From an uncultured Pseudobdellovibrionaceae bacterium (GTDB lineage: Bacteria > Bdellovibrionota > Bdellovibrionia > Bdellovibrionales > Bdellovibrionaceae): DNA of 5,525 nt. Under the pieces are notes generated by a model. The model made no database searches. It saw only the letters and a list, made by a program, of their open reading frames with translations, and was not told the origin of the DNA. Location of the stretch: NCBI GenBank assembly GCA_937900305.1, contig CALCCV010000013.1, positions 1 to 5,525 of the forward strand, written 5' to 3'. Positions within the stretch are counted from its first letter, which is position 1, and each line of letters begins with the position of its first letter. Below, one piece after another: positions 1-5,128 of this stretch. The position numbers were made by a program, and so were the translations under genes.

Positions 1-105
1 ATCTATTTCAAATTTTGTTGGTTCTGCATTAATTTGCCATATAATTTTAAATGCATTGTCTCTACAATAAATATTTGCATTTAATTCAGCTATTGGTATA
101 TTTTT
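1..105. other. AT-rich left-end segment, probable chimeric join or foreign flank
   Basis: This stretch is about 24% GC over its first 100 bases, while the DNA just after it is near 50%; the change falls around the T6G4 run at 101-110. No complete gene fits. On the minus strand one frame is open from about 174 to 1 (58 codons, no ATG). Inside the AT-rich part it reads like real low-GC protein, for example NIYCRDNAF and IINAEP-like text ending in KFEID, so it may be the interior of a gene from another genome. On the plus strand the kinase frame is closed by TAA at 82-84. The likeliest explanations are an assembly chimera or a true recombination junction. A native AT-rich promoter is possible: TTGCAT (75-80), 16 bp, TATATT (97-102). 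Confidence 0.5.
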
Positions 106-120
106 TGGGGTCTCTGGAGT

Positions 121-1590
121 GTGGCATTTTTGGGTGGCCTGCTTGAGCCTTACATAGGATACCAAGCGGTGGGTTCAATTTTTCTATTGGGTGTTCTTGC
201 CGTCGGTGCAATGGCCCCAATGGGTCCAACACTTATTTTTGCATTGGTTAGTTCGATTGTGTGGAATTATTTTTTTATTCCTCCTCGATTTACGTTTCAC
301 ATTACGGCTCCTCAAGATTTCATGATGGTCCTCGCCCACTTGATCGTTGGGCTTACGACAGGATATTTAACCAATCGAATACGTTTTCAAGAGCGACTCA
401 TGCGACAAAGGGAGGAGCGAACTCAAACGCTTTACGATGTCTTGCAGGACATCTCTTCCAGCCGAGACAAGAAAGAATTTCTAGATAAGATCACGGCCCG
501 ATTGGGTTCACTTCTAAATGGAGAAGTGAGGGTTCTCCTGCGAGGCGCCGATGGGAAACTTCAGTTGGAAAAGAAACAGTCTTACGGCATCACTCTGAGC
601 GACAAGGAGCAAGCGGTTGCGGTGTGGTCATTTGGCGCGGGAAAGGTGGCCGGGTGGTCAACGGATACGTTGGCAGAGTCTAAATGTCTCTACATTCCTC
701 TGATGAGTCCAAGCGAAACTATGGGCGTTTTAGTTTACAAGCCGGGTTCCAAAGGAAAAAAACTTCTCGATCTTGAGCAAGGAAATCTGCTGCACTCAGT
801 GGCTCGCCAACTAGCTATCGCTTTAGAAAGGCACTTTTTTGAAAAACGCATTCAGGTTGCGCGCAATCTAGAGGAGTCTGAACAGCTTCATCAAACTTTG
901 TTAAACTCCATTTCCCACGAAATGAGAACGCCATTAACCACAATCATGGGATCCGCAACTTCTTTGGAAACTGAAGAGGCGGCCAACAATCCGGCTTATG
1001 TGAAAGCTCTCGCATCTGAGTTGGTTGAGGCCAGCGATCGTCTAAATCAAGTTATTGAAAATCTTTTGGATATGAGTCGCCTGAATTCTGGAAGACTGGC
1101 GCTGAAGAGGGATTGGCACATGGTCGAAGATCTCTTGGGAGTTGTGCTAGCAAAAATGTCCAAGCCACTTCGGAATCACGTTCTGGTTGTAGAAGTCGAA
1201 GAAAATCTGCCACTACTGAGTTTGGATTATCGGTTCATGGAGCACGCTCTATCGAATCTCTTGCTAAACGCGGTTAGCTATTCTCCAGCGCAATCTAAAA
1301 TAATTTTAACGGCTAAAAAGGTAAATAGCGAAGTTGAAATCACCATTGAGGATGAGGGCCCCGGAGTACCGGAAGAGTATTTAGAGCGGATTTTTGATAA
1401 ATTCTTTCGGGCCCCTGGAACTCCGACGGGAGGAGTTGGTTTGGGTTTATCGATCGTCAAGAGCATCGTTGATGCACATCAAGGCGCGATTTGGGTAGAA
1501 AATCGGCCTGAAAACGGCGCTAAATTTGTTGTGACAATTCCGGTGGTTCTCGCTCCTGCAAACTATAAAAAAAGGAACGATCATGAATGA
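121..1590 (+). CDS. kdpD: KdpD-type sensor histidine kinase, C-terminal half (N-terminus missing)
   Basis: This is an inner-membrane sensor kinase of the potassium/osmotic Kdp system that autophosphorylates on histidine and passes phosphate to KdpE. The 489 residues contain a DUF4118 membrane domain (about 1-85; hydrophobic helices near 17-33, 35-53 and 66-84, plus the end of a first helix), the KdpD landmark FFIPPRFTF (51-59), an arginine cluster (R86, R88, R92, R95, R97, R100), a GAF-like region (about 105-235), HisKA with SHEMRTPL (His266), and a HATPase with N379/N383, DEGPGVP (411-417), IFDKFFR (424-430) and GGVGLGL (437-443). E. coli KdpD has about 894 residues with its histidine at 673, so about 400 N-terminal residues (KdpD and Usp-like domains) are absent. 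The GTG at 121 lacks a well-spaced ribosome site and falls inside the first helix. Hydrophobic in-frame codons reach back to 85, so the true start is probably lost. The gene overlaps the next one by 8 nt. Confidence 0.9.
   Translation: MAFLGGLLEPYIGYQAVGSIFLLGVLAVGAMAPMGPTLIFALVSSIVWNYFFIPPRFTFHITAPQDFMMVLAHLIVGLTTGYLTNRIRFQERLMRQREERTQTLYDVLQDISSSRDKKEFLDKITARLGSLLNGEVRVLLRGADGKLQLEKKQSYGITLSDKEQAVAVWSFGAGKVAGWSTDTLAESKCLYIPLMSPSETMGVLVYKPGSKGKKLLDLEQGNLLHSVARQLAIALERHFFEKRIQVARNLEESEQLHQTLLNSISHEMRTPLTTIMGSATSLETEEAANNPAYVKALASELVEASDRLNQVIENLLDMSRLNSGRLALKRDWHMVEDLLGVVLAKMSKPLRNHVLVVEVEENLPLLSLDYRFMEHALSNLLLNAVSYSPAQSKIILTAKKVNSEVEITIEDEGPGVPEEYLERIFDKFFRAPGTPTGGVGLGLSIVKSIVDAHQGAIWVENRPENGAKFVVTIPVVLAPANYKKRNDHE
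1571..1576 (+). promoter_or_regulatory. Ribosome binding site of kdpE inside the kdpD tail
   Basis: AAAGGA sits 6 nt before the ATG at 1583, inside the last codons of the kinase. It fixes the regulator start and makes translational coupling across the 8-nt overlap likely. Confidence 0.65.
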
Positions 1591-2263
1591 AAAAAAACGA
1601 ATTTTAGTTATCGATGATGAAAAAGCCATTCGGAATTTATTGCGAGTTGGGTTGGCAGCACAGGGCTTTCAAGTTGGCGAAGCCGAGAATGGGGTTTCTG
1701 GTGCGGAATTGGTTTCTTCATTTCATCCGCATTTGGTGATTTTAGATTTGGGTTTGCCCGATATCAACGGCCTTGAAGTGTTAAAACGTTTGAGAGCATG
1801 GACTCAAGTTCCAGTTCTGATTTTGACCGTTACAGATGACGAAGATTCGAAGGTGGCTTTGTTAGATGCAGGAGCCGATGATTATTTGTCTAAACCCTTT
1901 GGTCTTCCTGAACTTCTTGCAAGAATTCGCGTGGCGATTCGGAATCACAACTCGATCGAGGCAACCCCCATCTTTGAGTCAGGGAACTTGAGAATTGATT
2001 TAAATTCCAAAGACGTTCGGGTGGATGGAAGGAAAATAAAACTGACCGCCACTGAGTACGGTTTGCTTTCAATTCTCGTGCGCAATTCGGGGAAAATTGT
2101 TCAGCAAAGTCATCTTCTGGCGGAGATCTGGGGCGTCAATGCAAGCGAGCAGTCCCACTACCTTCGGATCTACATTGGTCAAATCCGAAAAAAGTTGGAA
2201 ACCAACTCAGCAACTCCGATCCATATCATTACGGAACCTGGTCTTGGCTATAAGATTGTTTAG
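1583..2263 (+). CDS. kdpE: KdpE-type response regulator (OmpR/PhoB family)
   Basis: This is a cytoplasmic DNA-binding regulator, complete at 226 residues, the usual KdpE length. The receiver domain (about 5-118) has the acidic pair D11/D12, phospho-acceptor D55 in VILDLGLPD, switch Thr82 in LILT, and K104 in the KdpE-like run DAGADDYLSKPFG (95-107). The C-terminal winged helix (about 128-226) includes LTATEYGLL and the recognition-helix stretch YLRIYIGQIRKKLE. It partners with the kinase immediately upstream, whose stop codon it overlaps, so the two are one operon. In known systems phospho-KdpE activates kdpFABC; that operon is not in the window, so the target here is inferred from family only. 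KdpE is preferred over PhoB or OmpR because of the receiver signature and the KdpD partner. Confidence 0.92.
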   Translation: MNEKKRILVIDDEKAIRNLLRVGLAAQGFQVGEAENGVSGAELVSSFHPHLVILDLGLPDINGLEVLKRLRAWTQVPVLILTVTDDEDSKVALLDAGADDYLSKPFGLPELLARIRVAIRNHNSIEATPIFESGNLRIDLNSKDVRVDGRKIKLTATEYGLLSILVRNSGKIVQQSHLLAEIWGVNASEQSHYLRIYIGQIRKKLETNSATPIHIITEPGLGYKIV

Positions 2264-2274
2264 CTTAACCTACT

Positions 2275-2296
2275 GCAACTCCGACGCCGGAGTTGT
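2275..2296. terminator. Hairpin between convergent genes, possible bidirectional terminator
   Basis: CAACTCCG (2276-2283) and CGGAGTTG (2288-2295) form a perfect 8-bp stem with an ACGC loop, and G2275/T2296 adds a wobble pair. It starts 12 nt after the kdpE stop, in the 105-bp gap between two converging genes. Neither side has a run of T, so it may act as a pause or a Rho-assisted end rather than a classic intrinsic terminator. Confidence 0.5.
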
Positions 2297-2368
2297 CAGA
2301 TGCGAAGATGGCTTTGCACTTCAATCACTTCATGAATGGATTTAACGAAAACGGTTGCCGGAATGAGG

Positions 2369-3418
2369 CTAGCGAAAAACTCCCACGAGTTGGATGTGGT
2401 CGCCTTTCATTCCGGTTTTGAAATGAGTGAGATGAGGCGCTTCCTTTGGGAGCAGTCCGCCGAGGTCAAAACTTTCGATCCCACGATCGCGAAGCGCGGT
2501 CACGGCCCGCCAAAGAAGTCCATAATGTGAATTCAACTTACGGCCGGTTTCGGTGTTCCAGCCCATGCGGTAAGATGCGCTTTTTCCATGCAGGACTAGC
2601 ATGATTCCGGCCACGGCAGTTCCCTCGTCGATCGCCCAGAGGAGGCTGGTATCACTGAAGGGGTGGGCTGCTAAAAATTCCTCTTTTAAAAAATCAGCGG
2701 TGGGACCGGCGTAGCCTTTTTGGAGTTTGTGTTTCTGATACTCGCGAATAAATGGCAACAGATCGACATTGCTGTTGTCGATATGGATCTGAGCGCCACT
2801 GCGTTCAAAGCGACTCAAATTTCGACGCCATTTCAGGCGAAGAGATTTCCTGAGATCCTCTTCAGATTTTCGCAAGTCGAGCCAAGACGTGTGATAAGTT
2901 TGTGGTGTCTGTCGGAAGCCTGCGTCCGTGATTGCCATGAGGGCTTCGGTTGAATACTTCAACTCAGGCATCCACCGCAATCTTTGCAGCCAATGCCTGG
3001 GGTAGGTGTTTCGCAAGAGTTTCGCAAATTTTGACCAATCTGCTAGATCTACATCTTCGCGAAACCACAGAGGTCCGCGATTTATATTTATCATGCGAAT
3101 AGCACCTAGCCGAATTTCTTGAATCGCCACGCATCCGATGTCTGCACCGTCTTGGCGGATGACTCCCAATTTCGTAGATTTGTAGTCGCGCCTGTGGGCT
3201 GCCTTCGCGTAACTCCAGGATTGCATCCAATTGGCACGAGGGACTTGGTTTAAAAGATCGCGCCACTCGCCAACTGTTTTCACAGACCATTCAATGGTCA
3301 TCGGAGTCTTGGTTATCGGAGCCGAAATGATGTCTTTGACTGGAGGGAGAAAACCAACGGTGTTGGATTTTAGGGAACTGAGGGTGGGGAGTGAGGACGG
3401 CTCGGGCTCTGGTTTCAT
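2369..3418 (-). CDS. FemAB-family (GNAT-fold) aminoacyl/acyltransferase
   Basis: This is a cytoplasmic transferase of the FemA/FemB/FemX superfamily. Some members add amino acids from aminoacyl-tRNA to peptidoglycan precursors; others are acyltransferases with unknown acceptors. Within the 349 residues I see WMQSWSYAKA (64-73, the usual Q-S-W near the first fold), NRGPLW (113-118), TSWLDL (178-183), the basic helix LRLKWRRNLSRFERSG (193-208), the second GNAT core AIDEGTAVAGIML (262-274), HYGLLWRAV (298-306), FDLGGL (317-322) and THFKTGMKG (331-339). The end lacks the few extra residues many relatives carry. The first 39 residues are Pro/Ser/Thr-rich and outside the domain; homology begins near Met40. 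AGGA lies 10 nt and GGA 3 nt before the ATG at 3418, supporting that start, and a stop just upstream closes the frame. The substrate cannot be told from sequence. Confidence 0.85.
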   Translation of the reverse strand: MKPEPEPSSLPTLSSLKSNTVGFLPPVKDIISAPITKTPMTIEWSVKTVGEWRDLLNQVPRANWMQSWSYAKAAHRRDYKSTKLGVIRQDGADIGCVAIQEIRLGAIRMININRGPLWFREDVDLADWSKFAKLLRNTYPRHWLQRLRWMPELKYSTEALMAITDAGFRQTPQTYHTSWLDLRKSEEDLRKSLRLKWRRNLSRFERSGAQIHIDNSNVDLLPFIREYQKHKLQKGYAGPTADFLKEEFLAAHPFSDTSLLWAIDEGTAVAGIMLVLHGKSASYRMGWNTETGRKLNSHYGLLWRAVTALRDRGIESFDLGGLLPKEAPHLTHFKTGMKGDHIQLVGVFR

Positions 3419-3563
3419 AATTCCATTTTCCTAGATCTTTTTTCACGGAGCAATGGCTTCGTCTGTAATCCACCCGAGAACCAGATCTGGACAATGATCT
3501 AGGTCATAAAAACTGAAAGATTCGGATGGACTGGTCTGACTATTTTTGATCAGCGTGATCAGC
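3419..3563. promoter_or_regulatory. GATC-rich, palindrome-rich spacer before the FemAB gene
   Basis: This gap separates two minus-strand genes and codes for nothing I can support. It holds five GATC sites (3434, 3484, 3496, 3548, 3557), with a sixth at 3575 just inside the Rrf2 gene. Three palindromes stand out: CCAGATCTGG (3481-3490, perfect), ATGATCTAGGTCAT (3494-3507, one mismatched pair) and TGATCAGCGTGATCA (3547-3561). CCTAGATC (3430-3437) is also the exact inverse of GATCTAGG (3496-3503). The likely use is an operator or promoter for the FemAB gene, which would read leftward from here. I could not place a convincing -35/-10 pair. Confidence 0.35.
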
Positions 3564-3564
3564 T
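3547..3564. repeat. Tandem 9-bp repeat, 2 copies, at the end of the Rrf2 gene
   Basis: TGATCAGCG (3547-3555) is followed directly by TGATCAGCT (3556-3564); the last base belongs to the Rrf2 stop codon. Because TGATCA is its own reverse complement, the two copies can also fold into a 6-bp stem with a 3-nt loop. No T-run follows on the minus strand, so it is a poor intrinsic terminator. Confidence 0.5.
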
Positions 3565-3974
3565 CATTTCAATTGATCTAGAACATCTTTGAGGCTTCTC
3601 TTCGCGAGCTGCTTCAAGGTGTTTTCTTGAATCTCGTCTGAAATTTTGCAGAGGATGTCTCCCATTCCACAGCTGATGGCGCAATTTTTATTGGGCGCCT
3701 TTGTGGGTACTGCCATCAAACTGCTCTCGGTAACGGCCTTGTAAATTTGATCGAGTGTAATGTCTTTTGGATTTTTTGCCAGCCGTAGACCACCCGATTT
3801 GCCTCGTACAGATTCAACCAAGCCCGCGGCTGACAAAGAAACAATGAGCTTTCTGATGAAGCTCGGGTTGGTCTTAATGCTGATGGCCAGTTGCTCAGAG
3901 CTCACTAAATTGGGACGGTTGTAAGCCAGTCCCGTCATAATGTGCACTGACACTGGAAACCGTGTGTCTACCAC
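3564..3974 (-). CDS. Rrf2-family transcriptional regulator, YwnA-like, three cysteines
   Basis: This is a small DNA-binding regulator of 136 residues, the normal Rrf2 length. The N-terminal winged helix (about 1-80) includes the SSEQLAISIKTNPSFIRKLI stretch (25-44), AAGLVESVRGKSGGLRLAK (49-67) and ITLDQIYKAV (72-81). The C-terminal part has Cys98, Cys102 and Cys109 (C-X3-C-X6-C) and ends with the SLKDVLDQL tail I associate with B. subtilis YwnA-type proteins. The cysteines could bind a metal or FeS cluster, or act as a thiol switch; their spacing differs from IscR (C-X5-C-X5-C). The start is GTG at 3974, chosen because AGGAG lies 6 nt upstream and family homology begins there. It is divergent from an SDR gene, its most likely target, and probably represses itself through the shared region. 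Confidence 0.9.
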   Translation of the reverse strand: MVDTRFPVSVHIMTGLAYNRPNLVSSEQLAISIKTNPSFIRKLIVSLSAAGLVESVRGKSGGLRLAKNPKDITLDQIYKAVTESSLMAVPTKAPNKNCAISCGMGDILCKISDEIQENTLKQLAKRSLKDVLDQLK

Positions 3975-4120
3975 GTTTTTCTCCTAACTTCTTTAAGAGT
4001 ATCAAGGATATAGTAAAAAAGCAATTTAAATGTACTTTTTAAGATTGCAATTGATCCAGAGTTGGGCCAATATGTATCTATGTTGAATACATTAAGTATC
4101 CAAGCAATAAGGAGTTCAAA
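3975..4120. promoter_or_regulatory. Divergent control region between the Rrf2 regulator and the SDR gene
   Basis: Two strong ribosome sites frame it: AGGAG on the minus strand (plus-strand CTCCT near 3981-3985) for the regulator and AAGGAG (4109-4114), 6 nt before the SDR ATG. Dyads inside: ATGTAT (4072-4077), 9 bp, ATACAT (4087-4092); ATTTAAAT (4024-4031) within ATTTAAATGTAC; and ATTGCAAT (4044-4051). TACTAT on the minus strand (4015-4010) is a plausible -10 for the regulator, which puts ATTTAAATGTAC in its -35 zone. TTAAG-TATC-AAG elements occur near both gene starts (about 3993 and 4093). No clear -35/-10 pair was found for the SDR. The operator roles are inference. Confidence 0.5.
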
Positions 4121-4870
4121 ATGAGTCGATTTATTGGAAAAAAAGTACTAGTGACCGGTGGCAATAGCGGGATGGGCTTCGAGGCGGCAAAAGAGTTCAT
4201 TCGAGAAGGAGCTGAAGTTTTTATTACCGGTCGAAATAAAGACACTTTGGCCAGCGCCCTTAAGGAGCTAGGTCCGAAAGCGAGAATGGCTGTTAGTGAT
4301 TCTGGAAGTTTAAAGGACATTGCTGAACTTGCAGAGGCCATCAAGAAAGAGTTTGGTCACTTGGACGCGGCCTTTATCAATGCTGGGGTCGCGCAGTTTG
4401 TTCCGCTGGAAGAGATCACCGAAAAACATTTTGATGATACTTTCAATACGAACGTAAAAGGTCCTTTGTTTTTGGTTCAAAAGATTGCTCCGCTTTTTAA
4501 AAATGGTGGTTCGATTGTTTTGAACGGTTCGGTGGTTGCGCAGTTGGGCTTCCCAAGCTCCGCGGTTTACAGTGCGACCAAAGCCGCCGTTGTGAACTTA
4601 GCGAAAACTCTGTCCACAGATCTGATGAGTAAAAATATTCGCGTCAATACTCTCAGTCCTGGACCGATCGACACGCCGATCTTTGCGCGCATGGGTGGCA
4701 CCGCCGCCGAAGTTCAGCAGACGCATCAGCACATGGCTTCGCAAGTTCCATTGAAGCGCTTAGGGACTGTTAGAGAAATCGCAAGGACAGTCCTCTTTTT
4801 GGCCTCAGATGATTCGACATTTATTGTGGGGTCGGATATTTCTGTCGACGGTGGCATCGCACAACTCTAA
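4121..4870 (+). CDS. Classical short-chain dehydrogenase/reductase (SDR)
   Basis: This is a cytosolic NAD(P)-dependent oxidoreductase with a Rossmann fold, complete at 249 residues, the usual length for classical SDRs. It shows the cofactor glycine motif TGGNSGMG (12-19), NAG (87-89), and the full catalytic set Asn111, Ser137, Tyr150 and Lys154 (YSATK). SPGPIDTP (179-186) and the C-terminal SVDGG (241-245) are also typical. Arg38 after the second strand (ITGR) favours NADPH over NADH. AAGGAG, 6 nt upstream, sets the start. The gene is divergent from an Rrf2 regulator, a pairing common for reductases induced by electrophiles or oxidants. The substrate is unknown; 3-oxoacyl-ACP reductase (FabG) is possible by fold, but the context suggests an accessory reductase. 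Confidence 0.93.
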   Translation: MSRFIGKKVLVTGGNSGMGFEAAKEFIREGAEVFITGRNKDTLASALKELGPKARMAVSDSGSLKDIAELAEAIKKEFGHLDAAFINAGVAQFVPLEEITEKHFDDTFNTNVKGPLFLVQKIAPLFKNGGSIVLNGSVVAQLGFPSSAVYSATKAAVVNLAKTLSTDLMSKNIRVNTLSPGPIDTPIFARMGGTAAEVQQTHQHMASQVPLKRLGTVREIARTVLFLASDDSTFIVGSDISVDGGIAQL

Positions 4871-4938
4871 TTTTCTCTCTCTATGGAGCGCGTCGGTTGA
4901 TCGTGAAAACTGGCGCATCTTTGTGTTGATAGTCGCAT

Positions 4939-4964
4939 TCAGTATTGAAATTACTGGTTTTTTT
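4939..4964 (+). terminator. Rho-independent terminator candidate after the SDR gene
   Basis: CAGTA (4940-4944) pairs with TACTG (4952-4956) around a 7-nt loop, T4939 can wobble with G4957, and seven T follow (4958-4964). The stem is short and weak, but the hairpin plus T7 layout about 70 nt after the SDR stop is classic. Confidence 0.5.
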
Positions 4965-4972
4965 ACCTCATC

Positions 4973-4995
4973 AACACGAAAGTGTTCCAGTTTTT
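4973..4995 (+). other. GAAA-tetraloop hairpin followed by CCAG and T5
   Basis: AACAC (4973-4977), loop GAAA, GTGTT (4982-4986) form a perfect 5-bp stem with a stable GNRA-type loop, then CCAG and five T (4991-4995). CCAGT (4987-4991) can also pair with ACTGG (4953-4957), which would break the upstream terminator stem. It may be a second terminator in tandem or part of a switch. Confidence 0.35.
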
Positions 4996-5021
4996 GGAAT
5001 GAACAAAAGTCGCAATTTTTT

Positions 5022-5063
5022 TGCTAGACTGTCTCGGCGAAAATGGACAACATTTAAAAATGT
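5022..5063 (+). promoter_or_regulatory. Candidate promoter and operator of the DUF1398 gene
   Basis: TGCTAGACT (5022-5030) resembles an extended -10 (TGn plus TAGACT); no good -35 is present. About 20 nt further on, ACATTT (5050-5055), AA, AAATGT (5058-5063) is a perfect inverted repeat in the expected early transcript. With the flanking bases it contains ATTTAAAAATGTAC, close to ATTTAAATGTAC in the Rrf2/SDR control region. Confidence 0.3.
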
Positions 5064-5128
5064 ACAAACAGTTTATCTCGGAAAGCTCCCTCATTTTTGT
5101 TGTGTCGATGGACCTCGGTGCCAACTAG

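Larger units (their letters stand above)
4871..5128. other. 258-bp non-coding gap between the SDR and DUF1398 genes
   Basis: I see no gene here. It holds a probable terminator for the SDR transcript (4939-4964), a second hairpin (4973-4986), an extended -10-like element (5022-5030) and a palindrome (5050-5063), each listed separately. A six-codon reading frame (ATG at 5108, reading MDLGAN) ends in TAG directly against the DUF1398 ATG. Confidence 0.6.

Noticed and set aside
1..174. Calling a minus-strand partial gene at the left edge
   Set aside because: The frame has no ATG, runs into kdpD antisense past the composition break, and is too short to assign to a family; it is described as part of the suspect segment instead.
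2336..2530. 64-codon plus-strand open frame after kdpE
   Set aside because: It mostly overlaps the 3' part of the FemAB gene antisense and has no ribosome site or recognisable motif.
2964..3290. 108-codon minus-strand open frame
   Set aside because: It lies wholly inside the FemAB gene on the same strand in another frame; the translation is Arg/Ser/Cys-rich with no family look, whereas the FemAB frame shows clear motifs.
3546..3561. FNR/CRP-like box (TTGAT...GATCA)
   Set aside because: The spacing does not fit TTGAT-N4-ATCAA or TGTGA-N6-TCACA, and the site overlaps the end of a gene transcribed leftward rather than a clear promoter.
4078..4344. 88-codon minus-strand open frame opposite the SDR start
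   Set aside because: It is antisense to the well-supported SDR coding sequence and covers its ribosome site; it is a codon-bias shadow.
4871..5128. Riboswitch before the DUF1398 gene
   Set aside because: The small hairpins match no riboswitch family I know, and the strongest structures fit termination of the SDR transcript.
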